This document shows positions 40,784-49,305 of a stretch of 64,000 nucleotides of DNA, in pieces. The stretch lies in NCBI GenBank assembly GCA_023416745.1, contig JAEZHF010000072.1, positions 1-64,000 on the forward strand, given 5' to 3'. The stretch comes from Bacillota bacterium. Lineage in GTDB: Bacteria > Bacillota > Clostridia > Christensenellales > SZUA-584. The notes beneath the pieces are model-generated. The model did no database searches. It worked only from the letters and a program-made list of their open reading frames with translations, and was not told the DNA's origin. The translations under genes were made by a program, and so were the position numbers. Positions within the stretch are counted from its first letter, which is position 1. Every line of letters starts with the position of its first letter.

Positions 40784-41860
40784 ATGAAACCGGAGCATTA
40801 TAACGTACCTGATTTCAGTCTGCCGGAGTTCCGTGATGCGCCGGACGTGCTTTGCCGCGCGTCGGAAAGGGACGGCATCGCGCCGGAGGGGTTCCACGCG
40901 ACCAGCATATACCCCGAGTATTTTCGAATCGACGGAGAGTGGCGGCTCATTGAATCCAGCCGCATGGACTGCGCAGTGGTCATAAGAGACACTCAGCCCT
41001 TTGCTGTGGAACAACGCAACATACGTGCTGGAGACAGCGTTGTGCTAGGGCGCGAAGATGATGGTTCCGCGGGCATATACCTGCATGCCGCCGCCTTTGC
41101 CGCACGTGATAAGGAAGGGGACGACTTTGCGTTCCGCGGCTCCCGGACGCGTGAAACCTCCTATTCGCGTGACTACGACAGCCTGTATGAACTGCTGAAC
41201 TATGAGCGCGAGCACGGCTTTTGCGTTTGGGTGCTGGGCCCGGCCTGCACGTTCGATTTTGACTCACGCCGCGCGATGGCTGAACTGATAACCAGGGGGT
41301 ATGTACAAGCGATATTCGCGGGCAATGCGCTGGCAACCCACGATCTGGAGGCCGCCGTGTTCAAAACGGCGCTGGGGCAGGACATCTACACGCAGCACAG
41401 CGTCAGAAACGGTCATTACCATCATCTGGACACCATCAACATGATATGCGCGGCAGGCGGCATAAGACCCTTCATCGAACAGCGGGGAATAGAGGACGGC
41501 ATCATGGCAGCGGTGATTCGGTACAATGTACCGTATGTACTGGCCGGTTCCATACGTGACGACGGCCCTCTGCCTGACGTGATCGCTAATGTATATGAGG
41601 CGCAGGCACAGATGCGCGTGCTGCTGTCTCAGGCGACCACGGTGATCGCGCTGGCCACGCAGCTGCACGCCATCGCCACCGGCAACATGACTCCCAGCTA
41701 CTGCGTTAAAAATGGCGTGATCCGACCGGTCAACTTCTATGCCGTGGACATATCCGAATTCGCGGTGAACAAGCTGCACGACAGGGGTTCGCTTTCTGCA
41801 AAATCCATAGTGACCAATGTGCAGGACTTTCTCGTGAATCTGGAGCGCAGCCTGAAATAA
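40784..41860 (+). CDS. Archaeal-type ornithine cyclodeaminase (LOR/SDH-like, TIGR00300 family)
   Basis: A 358-residue protein matching the LOR/SDH-region family, as in archaeal ornithine cyclodeaminase and the C-terminal half of cyanobacterial ArgZ/AgrE. It has GFHATSIYPEYFRIDGEW, SRMDCAVVI, AIFAGNALATHDLE, GHYHHLDTINMI, VPYVLAGSIRDDGPLPDV, MRVLLSQATTVIALATQLHA and VNKLHDRGS. Members convert ornithine to proline and ammonia. It starts 23 bases after arsR and seems part of that operon, an unexpected pairing with a redox flavoprotein. The single-domain form here lacks the arginine-dihydrolase half of ArgZ. Confidence 0.75.
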   Translation: MKPEHYNVPDFSLPEFRDAPDVLCRASERDGIAPEGFHATSIYPEYFRIDGEWRLIESSRMDCAVVIRDTQPFAVEQRNIRAGDSVVLGREDDGSAGIYLHAAAFAARDKEGDDFAFRGSRTRETSYSRDYDSLYELLNYEREHGFCVWVLGPACTFDFDSRRAMAELITRGYVQAIFAGNALATHDLEAAVFKTALGQDIYTQHSVRNGHYHHLDTINMICAAGGIRPFIEQRGIEDGIMAAVIRYNVPYVLAGSIRDDGPLPDVIANVYEAQAQMRVLLSQATTVIALATQLHAIATGNMTPSYCVKNGVIRPVNFYAVDISEFAVNKLHDRGSLSAKSIVTNVQDFLVNLERSLK

Positions 41861-41920
41861 AGAAATATTTTTCAGTAATATATAAAATATGCGCAATTAG
41901 ACCAAACTGTTGCCCATATA

Positions 41921-41960
41921 CACATTATACCAAATTGCATAAGCTGCATGGTATAATGTG
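41921..41960. promoter_or_regulatory. Perfect 12-bp inverted repeat with facing -10 boxes
   Basis: CACATTATACCA (41921-41932) and TGGTATAATGTG (41949-41960) are exact inverse copies, 16 bases apart. The right arm gives an extended -10 (TGG-TATAAT) toward the small lipoprotein gene; the left arm gives the same box on the other strand, pointing back into the cyclodeaminase gene. It can serve as an operator, as divergent-in-facing promoters, or as a hairpin in read-through RNA. Confidence 0.55.
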
Positions 41961-41992
41961 TTTAACCGTTTTGGTGCAAGGAGGATCGAGTC

Positions 41993-42382
41993 ATAGAAAA
42001 TAAGCAAGTCGGGAAAGGTGTAATATTACTGATTGCGGTAATGATGTTAATCGGCATGACGGCATGCAGCTCGAAAAATGTGTATGTGCTTGACCCCGCG
42101 TTTTTCGACATCCCGGATAAGACAACTGCTTGGAGAGAAGAACTTTTCGGAGAGAAACCATTGTATGGGGAAATAAAGACGGCAGAGCAAGCGGCCCAGT
42201 GTTTTGAGGATTTATGGAATGTTATGGATTATGACGTTCACCAAGAGCGGCCGTATATCGTGAGCTTTGAACCGGGTAAGTGGTATGTGAGAGGTTCGAT
42301 GGAGGAATTGACCCCGGGCGGGGTCGCTCATGCCATATTCTCGGATAGCGGAGAATTGCTTGCTGCGTGGGGAGAGGAATAG
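41993..42382 (+). CDS. Small lipoprotein, apparent ATA start
   Basis: A 129-residue exported protein. From the frame after AAGGAGG the sequence reads (ATA) ENKQVGKGVILLIAVMM and then LIGMTAC, a textbook lipoprotein signal with Cys near residue 22. The codon eight bases after the ribosome site is ATA (41993-41995). The first ordinary start, ATG 42041, would remove most of the signal and has no ribosome site. Use of ATA, or a G-to-A change in this strain, is inferred. The mature part (AQCFEDLWNVMDYDVHQERP, then WYVRGSMEE and ALLAAWGEE-like end) matches no family I can name. Confidence 0.5.
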   Translation: MENKQVGKGVILLIAVMMLIGMTACSSKNVYVLDPAFFDIPDKTTAWREELFGEKPLYGEIKTAEQAAQCFEDLWNVMDYDVHQERPYIVSFEPGKWYVRGSMEELTPGGVAHAIFSDSGELLAAWGEE

Positions 42383-42435
42383 CGCAATAGGCGCCATTTT
42401 CATAAATGCACTCGAAAATGAACCCCGTTATTAAT

Positions 42436-42474
42436 AAAGCCCATGCTGGTCAGGAGGGAAAGAGCATGGGCTTT
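42436..42474. terminator. Bidirectional terminator between lipoprotein and YfcC genes
   Basis: AAAGCCCATGCT and AGCATGGGCTTT form a perfect 12-bp stem between converging genes. Confidence 0.8.
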
Positions 42475-42486
42475 GTATTATCTTTT

Positions 42487-43908
42487 CTAGTAGCCCGCCG
42501 ATATGGCCAGCATCAGGAATCCGACGCTGACGGCCATAACGATGAGCTGCAGCCCGATGGTGAAACGGAACCATTTGGTGAAACTGACGGTGGTGAGCCC
42601 CAGCGCGATCAGCAGCATCGGGTTGGTGGGATAGAGCACGTTCAGAAAACCGTCACCCAATGCGTAGGTGAACACTGTGGTTTGAGCGGATATACCGGAG
42701 ACCGCCGCCAGCGGTACGATCAGCGGCATCACGAGGAAGGCTTTGGCCGATGCCTGTGATACGAACAGCTCCAGCACCAGTATCAGCGCGAATATGATGA
42801 GCACGTTAAGATAGGGGCTGGACTGCGTGAGCGCGGCGGACGCCTCGTGGATGATGGTGGCTTGAATGCCGCTTTCCTGCATGATGGTGGACACGGCCAT
42901 CGCCATGGGGATCAGCACGATGCCGGGCGCGATGTCCATTATGCCGCCGAAGAAAGCGTTCGCGGTTCCCCTATAACCCGCCAGTTTGGAACCGATGACG
43001 GATGCCAAAATAAAGATGACCGCGATGACGATCATGGAGTAGTCAGCGATGCCGACGAATGGCGCTGCAATAAGATACGCCAGCATGAGGGCCAGCAGCA
43101 GGCCGACGAACAGTATCGGCCCTTTTTTGAACTGCGCAGCTTCCCGTATCTGCTCGGGCGACATCCTGTACTTTTCCCGTCGCTGCGTGTCCTCCGTGTA
43201 AACGCGGGAGGCCATCGGGTTGTTATCCAGTTTTTTGGCATAGCGAAACAGAAAAAGAAGCAGTATGCTGTAGGTAACGACGAAGAATATCAGACGCAGC
43301 CATGTGCCGGAATATAGCGGTACACCGGCCAACTGCTGTGCCACTCCGATGGAGAAGGGGTTGAACAGTGCCGCCGCGAAGCCGAAGCTGGCGGAAAGCA
43401 GGCTCAAGGAGAGTCCCATCAGGCTGTCCCAGCCCAGCATGAACGAGAGACCGATCATCAGAGGAATGAGCGGCACGATCTCCTCAAGTATGCCGAAGAA
43501 CGAACCTAAAAACATAAACGTGAAGGAGACAACGGCGATGAGAAGCCGCTTGCGCGTGTACATCTTCTGCGCTATCTTGGCGATCACCGCACGCAGTATG
43601 CCGGACTTGTCCAGCACGGTGAAGGAGCCGCCGATCAGCAGTATGAACAGCATGATGACGATCATTACGAAGTTTAAGTCCCCGCCCGGCGCGAAGCTCT
43701 TGAATATCGACAGCAGGATGTTGTAAACCGGATAATGTCCCGCTTCGCCCGTCTGTGTGTACGTTTCCACTGTTCCGTCTGCCGTATATACGCCCGGCGG
43801 GACGATAAGCGTCAGCACCCATGTCAGTATGATAAGTATGAATATGATCAGTGCGGCGGTGAGCAGGCTTCTCTTATTGATCCGGAAGCTGGAGTCATTT
43901 TTCGACAT
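42487..43908 (-). CDS. yfcC: YfcC-family membrane transporter (C4-dicarboxylate/amino-acid carrier type)
   Basis: A 473-residue integral membrane protein with about 11-12 hydrophobic segments. It has LIVPPGVYT near the start, LILLIGGSFTVLDKSGILRA-type helix, LGSFFGILEEIVPLIPLMI, and a conserved central ASFGFAAALFNPFSIGVAQQ, which is characteristic of YfcC. Family members are thought to move basic amino acids or dicarboxylates; the substrate is not settled. ATG 43908 follows AAGGAGAA. The divergent WYL regulator at 44001 may control it, and an ornithine cyclodeaminase homologue lies within 1 kb of its end. Confidence 0.85.
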   Translation of the reverse strand: MSKNDSSFRINKRSLLTAALIIFILIILTWVLTLIVPPGVYTADGTVETYTQTGEAGHYPVYNILLSIFKSFAPGGDLNFVMIVIMLFILLIGGSFTVLDKSGILRAVIAKIAQKMYTRKRLLIAVVSFTFMFLGSFFGILEEIVPLIPLMIGLSFMLGWDSLMGLSLSLLSASFGFAAALFNPFSIGVAQQLAGVPLYSGTWLRLIFFVVTYSILLLFLFRYAKKLDNNPMASRVYTEDTQRREKYRMSPEQIREAAQFKKGPILFVGLLLALMLAYLIAAPFVGIADYSMIVIAVIFILASVIGSKLAGYRGTANAFFGGIMDIAPGIVLIPMAMAVSTIMQESGIQATIIHEASAALTQSSPYLNVLIIFALILVLELFVSQASAKAFLVMPLIVPLAAVSGISAQTTVFTYALGDGFLNVLYPTNPMLLIALGLTTVSFTKWFRFTIGLQLIVMAVSVGFLMLAISAGY

Positions 43909-43933
43909 CACTGTTCTCCTTCGTATGCATATA

Positions 43934-43942
43934 TGGTATAAT
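43934..43942 (+). promoter_or_regulatory. Extended -10 promoter of the WYL regulator
   Basis: TGG-TATAAT (TATAAT at 43937-43942) lies 58 bases before the ATG at 44001, within the divergent yfcC/WYL region. Confidence 0.5.
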
Positions 43943-44000
43943 TATGATGCCGTGGTGATACCTTGTCAATCAGCACATCAAACGCGTGAGGAGCTAACAC

Positions 44001-45008
44001 ATGGACGATTTCCCCAAACGGGCACGAATCATTCTTCTTTTAAACTACTTAATTGAGCAGACGGACGAACAGCACCCCAAGCGCATGGCGGATATACTGG
44101 ATTATCTGCAAAAAGCGGGGGCAGGGGCCGAGCGCAAGGCCGTGTATGCCGACATCGCCATACTGCGCGATCTGGGGTACGATATCATCATGACCAATGA
44201 GCGCTCGTCAGGATATTTTCTGGGGCAGCGCACGATGGAGATGGCCGAGGCCGAGGTGTGCGCCAGTGCGATATCCGCCGCCCGATTCATGACCGAGAAG
44301 AAGTCACGCGAGCTGATACGCAAGCTGGGGGACCCGTTCGGCTGTGCTGCCGCGTCACGCTTCCGCGAGCGCATGGAGTTGGCGCGCACGCAGAAGACGC
44401 GCAACGAGGAGATATACTACAATATCGACAGGATCGTACGCGCACAGAACGCAGGGAAGAAGATCTCCTTCCTCTATTTCGAGTACATGCCGGACAAGAC
44501 GCAGCGTTTCAAGCGGGACGGCCAGCGGTATCTGGCCAGTCCGTACACGCTGATGTGGTATGAGGACTGCTACTATCTGGTGTCCAATATCGACAAGTAC
44601 GACAACCTGTCCCATTTCCGCGTGGACAGGATGTCCCGTATCGAGATAACGGATGAGGATATCCGCGCTATCAGTGAGGTGTCCGAATACAAGAATTATA
44701 TCGACTTCGACGAATATCACCGCAGCGTGTTCGGCATGTTCGGCGGACAGCCGCAAACTGTGCGCATCCGATTCCGCGACGAACTGGCGACGGCGGTGTT
44801 CGACCGATTCGGCCTTGATATCGCGGTGTCTGACATAAAGGACGGCTGGTTCACTGTTTCCGTCAGCGTGCGTGCGAGCCAGGGCTTTCTGTCATGGCTC
44901 ACGATATTCGGCGATAAGGCGGAGCTGCTGTCGCCCGACAGCCTGCGCAGCGATATGGCCCGTCTCGTCGGGGCACTGAACCGGCTTTACTCCGGCAAAC
45001 AGAAATAA
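44001..45008 (+). CDS. WYL-domain transcriptional regulator
   Basis: A 335-residue regulator. The N-terminal winged helix reads ARIILLLNYLIEQTDEQ, then AVYADIAILRDLGYDII, the HTH_11-like start of WYL proteins. The WYL domain follows (ISFLYFEYMPDKTQRFK, then YLASPYTLMWYEDCYYLVSN, where WYE stands for WYL) and the C-terminal WCX extension ends it. Such proteins bind ligand or nucleic acid through the WYL pocket. It has its own promoter, is divergent from yfcC and stands alone before a terminator. Confidence 0.88.
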   Translation: MDDFPKRARIILLLNYLIEQTDEQHPKRMADILDYLQKAGAGAERKAVYADIAILRDLGYDIIMTNERSSGYFLGQRTMEMAEAEVCASAISAARFMTEKKSRELIRKLGDPFGCAAASRFRERMELARTQKTRNEEIYYNIDRIVRAQNAGKKISFLYFEYMPDKTQRFKRDGQRYLASPYTLMWYEDCYYLVSNIDKYDNLSHFRVDRMSRIEITDEDIRAISEVSEYKNYIDFDEYHRSVFGMFGGQPQTVRIRFRDELATAVFDRFGLDIAVSDIKDGWFTVSVSVRASQGFLSWLTIFGDKAELLSPDSLRSDMARLVGALNRLYSGKQK

Positions 45009-45011
45009 TAT

Positions 45012-45053
45012 AAAAAAGCTTCCCTCGGCTTGATTACAAAGGGAAGCTTTTTA
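45012..45053. terminator. Bidirectional terminator between WYL gene and pilus operon
   Basis: AAAAAGCTTCCCT and AGGGAAGCTTTTT form a 13-bp stem with a 14-base loop. It ends both the WYL gene and the leftward pilus operon. Confidence 0.85.
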
Positions 45054-45062
45054 CTTTTAAAC

Positions 45063-45725
45063 TCAGTTGAAAATGTCTCCGCCGTATTGATACCCTTCCG
45101 CAAAGTCGTACGCTTTGCCGGCTTCCAATGGCCCGGTTCTGCCATAAAACTCTATATCCAGCTTGATGGCCATTTCATCATTCTTGGGGACGGAGGTGCT
45201 CGGCACAATCGTTTCAGCGGTTTCCCCTTCCTGTATAACAGGGGGCGGCTCCGGAAGCGTCGTGACTGTAACGGCCACCACCTTAATGAAATACGGACTT
45301 TCGTTGAAAGCCTTCAGCAACGCTTTCAGGCCGTCAAAGCGGCATGCCATGGAAATACTGACCGGAACCACATAAAGCTGCCCTGCCTGGCGCAAGTCAT
45401 TGAATAGAAATGTTGTTTTTTTCGCATGTTCATTGACTGTTTTCTCAAGGTATACCAGAACGGCCGGCTGGTCAAAACCCGTGGAAATGCCGCCGCTCAA
45501 CTCTTTAATGCGGGCTTCGTTATCTTCAATGGCTTTGTCCATAGCCGTGATGATCTGCCTTTGCTGCGCCACAGTGGAAGCCAGAGATTCCTTGTCCGTG
45601 ATATCGTCTTTAAGCAGGCTCAGCTGGTCCATATTCGGCTTGAAATAGAAGAGAAAATAGAGGCAGAACACTGCCATCACCAGCACAACGGAAACGAGTA
45701 TTTTTTCGCGTTTAGACATTGTCAT
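45063..45725 (-). CDS. pilO: Type IV pilus assembly protein PilO
   Basis: A 220-residue inner-membrane alignment protein. It has a short cytoplasmic head, one membrane segment (about residues 8-26, VSVVLVMAVFCLYFLFYF) and a coiled coil, then a ferredoxin-like domain (VVPVSISMACRFDGLKALL), all as in PilO. It starts at ATG 45725 within the pilN end; GAGG stands six bases before. Last gene of the pilus operon. Confidence 0.8.
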   Translation of the reverse strand: MTMSKREKILVSVVLVMAVFCLYFLFYFKPNMDQLSLLKDDITDKESLASTVAQQRQIITAMDKAIEDNEARIKELSGGISTGFDQPAVLVYLEKTVNEHAKKTTFLFNDLRQAGQLYVVPVSISMACRFDGLKALLKAFNESPYFIKVVAVTVTTLPEPPPVIQEGETAETIVPSTSVPKNDEMAIKLDIEFYGRTGPLEAGKAYDFAEGYQYGGDIFN

Positions 45726-46362
45726 TTGCGGCCTCCGTATTCTCTGCGGCGGGAGTTGCCGCGGGTTGTTTTGTAGTGCTGTCTTCATCCGCCTTGTCGC
45801 TGCCGTCAATGACTTCCGGCGATGTGCCCAACGGCTTCGGCAGCGTGGCTATCAGCATGAACCGCGTTGTCACGCCATCATTTTCAACAGCGCTGCTGTT
45901 CACATATACGTCAAGGAATAGACCTGTCTCTCTGAGACGCAGTGCGAAGGTTGCCAGCACCTCGTCCCGCGGCACGACACCGTTGATTGTCATCCGATTG
46001 TCTGCCATCGTGATGCCGTCGATATAGGCGCTGGTCGGTAAAGATGTTTCCAGCGCTTCAATATAATGCGTGGCAGCTGTCTTGGAATCGTTAAGGTCCT
46101 CTAATTGCTTGACGGCCTGCTGCAGCATGGCGTTCTGCAGTGTCTTTTCCGCCTGCTCCTGATCGACGGCAGGCTGCGAAACCAGTTCGGTATCAAGGTT
46201 CGCGAGCCTGATCTGCGCGCTGGCCAGCATATTGGACGGCAGCGCGATACCGGCATACAGCAGCGCGGCGAACAGCAGTATGAAGATCAATACTGTTCCC
46301 AGCTTCTTCCCTGAATACTGTACTGCCTTTCGTTTTTGCAGAAGATTGATATCGTACTTCAT
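45712..46362 (-). CDS. pilN: Type IV pilus assembly protein PilN
   Basis: A 216-residue protein starting KYDINLLQKRKAVQ, which carries the PilN motif INLLP-type segment that binds PilM. A membrane segment (about 19-41) and a periplasmic-facing domain with TSAYIDGITMADNRMTINGV follow. It has a Pro/Ala/Glu-rich tail of about 40 residues, longer than usual. It overlaps pilO by 14 bases and starts just after pilM. Confidence 0.85.
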   Translation of the reverse strand: MKYDINLLQKRKAVQYSGKKLGTVLIFILLFAALLYAGIALPSNMLASAQIRLANLDTELVSQPAVDQEQAEKTLQNAMLQQAVKQLEDLNDSKTAATHYIEALETSLPTSAYIDGITMADNRMTINGVVPRDEVLATFALRLRETGLFLDVYVNSSAVENDGVTTRFMLIATLPKPLGTSPEVIDGSDKADEDSTTKQPAATPAAENTEAANDNV

Positions 46363-46363
46363 G

Positions 46364-47407
46364 TTATTCCTCTCTTAACGTCGCAGCATAGGCGTTCAGC
46401 AGCAGAGCGAAGCCGCGCTGGTCAGCGGGGTTGCCGCTTCGGGACATGGGCAGCAGCATGGAAGACAGATGAACCGGAATGTTCAGGTGACGCCCCATAT
46501 ACTCCAGCAGCCCCGGCATCAGCGCGCCGCCGCCAGACAGATAGACGGTATGCACAGTGCTTTTGGCTCGGTTGCGGTAATAATCGAACAGCCGCGCGAT
46601 TTCGTAGAGCAGCGCGTCGATCTCGTATGAGACGGCTGCTTTGAGTTCGGCGTTTTTATGCGGCTGGTTTAAGAAATCCACTTCGCGCTTCATCGTTTCG
46701 GAAGTCAGTATATCCTTGCCGGAGTTCTGCGCGATCACTTCGGTGATCTGCTGGCCCGACTTTTTGATAACGTTGCTGATAAAATAATTACCGTTATGGT
46801 AGATGCTTGCGCGGGTGCACTTGGTGCCAAAGTCCAGTATGCAGATACCGCCGTTGATATTAAACGCCTTGTCGCGCATGCTGGCGAATTTCAGCAGCTT
46901 TTCGCGGGCGTTTTCGCAGGTGTCCACCACTGTCAGATGAAATCCAGCGGCATTGAGTGCCCGCTTGTATTTGTTCACGATGCGCTTGTGGACGGAAGTG
47001 ACCAGCACGCTGTACATCTCGACGCCGTCCTCGGTTAATTTCTCGGCAATTTTATAGTCGATAAAATACTTGTCCGGATCCACGGGCAGATAACCCGACA
47101 TCTCGTTCAGTATGTTCTGATAAAGCTCGTCCTCTGAGAGCACGGGAAGCGTGAAGTGACGGATGATGATGTCGCTGCCGGACAACACGAGAAAGCATTT
47201 GCCGGAGCCCAGGTGCGCCTTCTTGCGCGCCATCTTCAGCGATTTGACCAGCGCGTCCTCCGACACGATGTTGAGGTCGTCCACACAGCCTTCCGGTATC
47301 CGGTGCACCACAAATTTAAGAATCCGGCCGTCGGTGCCTGTCTGCGTTAGTTTTAGGTTTGAATGCCCGATATCCACCGATACCGTGGCCGCCTGCTTGA
47401 TTGGCAT
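46364..47407 (-). CDS. pilM: Type IV pilus assembly protein PilM
   Basis: A 347-residue actin-like ATPase that sits on the inner face of the pilus machine. It shows VSVDIGHSNLKLTQ (phosphate 1), ILDFGTKCTRASIY (phosphate 2) and YLSGGGALMPGLLEY (adenosine loop), along with YLPVDPDKYFIDYKI typical of PilM. It is followed directly by pilN and preceded by the pilX-like gene. Confidence 0.88.
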   Translation of the reverse strand: MPIKQAATVSVDIGHSNLKLTQTGTDGRILKFVVHRIPEGCVDDLNIVSEDALVKSLKMARKKAHLGSGKCFLVLSGSDIIIRHFTLPVLSEDELYQNILNEMSGYLPVDPDKYFIDYKIAEKLTEDGVEMYSVLVTSVHKRIVNKYKRALNAAGFHLTVVDTCENAREKLLKFASMRDKAFNINGGICILDFGTKCTRASIYHNGNYFISNVIKKSGQQITEVIAQNSGKDILTSETMKREVDFLNQPHKNAELKAAVSYEIDALLYEIARLFDYYRNRAKSTVHTVYLSGGGALMPGLLEYMGRHLNIPVHLSSMLLPMSRSGNPADQRGFALLLNAYAATLREE

Positions 47408-47417
47408 TGAAGCCTCC

Positions 47418-48881
47418 TTAGTTTACACGGCCTACAGCCGTTATGCTTTGCTCCTTGTATATGTCACTGCTCAGTTCTACTGAACTTGAGCCTGAACCGA
47501 AGAAGGTGCCCTCGAGATCAGCGAGTTTATTCTGTACGCTGGTCGCGCTATAATTAACGGTCTCCCAGCTGTTAACTGAAAAATACATATTATCCTTTGC
47601 TATCATGGCTCCCGATATATTCCCGCCGCCGGTGAAAACGATATCCCCTCCGGAAAACATGATGGCATTGACGCTGCCGCCTCCCAGAGAAATTTTGCTG
47701 TGGGAATAAATTACGTTTCCGGAAGCGCTCAGGCTTGACATTGTAATAGGTCCGGTGGCGAACATATTGCCGAGCGCCGACGCGCCGTTGACCGTAATGC
47801 CGCCGCCGCAAATTATAGACCCCTGAAGGTCGGCGCTGCTCACCGTCACATTTCCGTCGGCATAGATATTGCCGTGAAACGAACCGCCATGCAACACAAC
47901 GTTGCCGCGCGCATAGATATCCCCGGTCATCAGCCGGCCGGTGATGTCAATGTTATTGCCATAAAGGTCGCAGGCGATATTGCCGCCGCTCGATACAATC
48001 AGATCGCCGGTGGCGCGTATGACGCCATCGGGGATGACGTTGTTGTTTGTCAGGTAGAGCTTGACATTAGGACCCGTGTTAACGCTGACGGGAGAGGTCA
48101 GTGGATATGCGGCCGCACTCAGATAGGTATTGTTCGTCGTAATATAATATTTAGGATTTGTGATAACCGGATCGCTGAAGGACGGATACGTGAGCGTATC
48201 GTTGATTGACTCCCTGATATTGGCATCGATCGTTATTTGGCCGTTATTGACTCCAAAGTACCAGGGTTGGCGGCATTGCAAAGCGCCGAGAATGGCATTT
48301 CCGTTACTCAACGTGATACCTCCGATTGTCCCCAAATCAAGAGTGCCGCCAACGACGATAGCCGCATCGGGAATGAACCAGTCTTTCGCGCTGACGTCAA
48401 TGCGTTCCACCTGCACACGTCCCTGAACCTGATACTGGGTGCCGTCGGCCATTGTGGAGGTGGTGGTCATCAGAAATTCGTACGCGTTGTTCGCAGAATC
48501 GAAACCTTCAACTGTAAAAGTTGTCTGTGTGGAACCGCCGGTGATGGCCGGCTCGGCAAAACGGCTCTGCGCGTATGACGTGATGTTGGATGCAAAGTTG
48601 TTGTACAGGCTGTTGTAGGTGGCTCCGCCCGCTTCCTGCATCTGTGCGTAATAGCGGTTCACCTCCAGCTTGAGCTGGTCGATTGCACAGTTAACGCCCG
48701 CTTCCGCCGCGTAGAACGAATCGTTCGTCGTGGCGTCCGCAGTATTCGAATTCAGCGTGCTCATGGAGAGGGTGATGGCGGCGAGACCAAGCAGCATAAG
48801 AATGGTGATCGTCACCAGCGCCATGATCAACGATGAGCCACGGGAACCCGTTTTGCGGCCAAACAATCGTCTGATTTTCAT
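47418..48881 (-). CDS. PilX-like pilus protein with beta-repeat C-terminal domain
   Basis: A 487-residue protein. Its start (GSRGSSLIMALVTITILMLLGLAAITL) is that of PilX-type minor pilins, with the hydrophobic helix followed by FYAAEAGVNCAIDQLKLE. The C-terminal 250 residues contain repeated short units rich in Gly, Asn, Ser and Val: NIYADGNVTVSSADLQGSII, GGGITVNGASALGNMFATG, SGNVIYSHSKISLGGG. These look like a right-handed beta-helix or bactofilin-like fold. I start at ATG 48881 because AAGGAG is eight bases upstream. It may be a pilus-tip or surface adhesin; that is inference. Confidence 0.7.
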   Translation of the reverse strand: MKIRRLFGRKTGSRGSSLIMALVTITILMLLGLAAITLSMSTLNSNTADATTNDSFYAAEAGVNCAIDQLKLEVNRYYAQMQEAGGATYNSLYNNFASNITSYAQSRFAEPAITGGSTQTTFTVEGFDSANNAYEFLMTTTSTMADGTQYQVQGRVQVERIDVSAKDWFIPDAAIVVGGTLDLGTIGGITLSNGNAILGALQCRQPWYFGVNNGQITIDANIRESINDTLTYPSFSDPVITNPKYYITTNNTYLSAAAYPLTSPVSVNTGPNVKLYLTNNNVIPDGVIRATGDLIVSSGGNIACDLYGNNIDITGRLMTGDIYARGNVVLHGGSFHGNIYADGNVTVSSADLQGSIICGGGITVNGASALGNMFATGPITMSSLSASGNVIYSHSKISLGGGSVNAIMFSGGDIVFTGGGNISGAMIAKDNMYFSVNSWETVNYSATSVQNKLADLEGTFFGSGSSSVELSSDIYKEQSITAVGRVN

Positions 48882-48897
48882 AACCCAATCTCCTTTA

Positions 48898-49305
48898 CTA
48901 GTATGAGGCCATAGACAATGATGTCTCAATGGCCGTACCCTTGTTGCTGACGAGTTTAATCCAAAGCAGATCGCTGCTTTTGGTGACCGTAAAAGTGCTG
49001 ATGTTGGAAGCAATAGCTGTATCGTTCCGGAGAATCTTTCCGCCGGACAGCTTATACGTCCTGTCGTCCACCGTCAGAACGCCTCCTGATACGCTGATCT
49101 TGGCCGCGTCGGTCACGCGCACCACGTTGGTGATGTCGGACATCGTCATGCGAAGGTTGGCCTGTTCGTCAGCCGATTCGGATTCCAAAGTGTAGAGAGA
49201 GAACCCCTGGCCGAAAAAACTGTACATCAGCATGGCCGCAACAGCCACCAGAGCACAGGCCAGCAACACTTCAATCAGCGTAAAACCGCGGGGTCTCTTC
49301 TTCAT
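48898..49305 (-). CDS. Minor pilin (prepilin-type)
   Basis: A 135-residue prepilin: leader MKKRPRG, then FTLIEVLLACALVAVAAMLM with the Glu at +5 (residue 12). The rest is a short globular domain (TDAAKISVSGGVLTVDDRTY). It belongs to the PilW/GspJ-like minor pilins by position. The start codon overlaps the stop of the preceding gene (ATGA). Confidence 0.82.
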   Translation of the reverse strand: MKKRPRGFTLIEVLLACALVAVAAMLMYSFFGQGFSLYTLESESADEQANLRMTMSDITNVVRVTDAAKISVSGGVLTVDDRTYKLSGGKILRNDTAIASNISTFTVTKSSDLLWIKLVSNKGTAIETSLSMASY

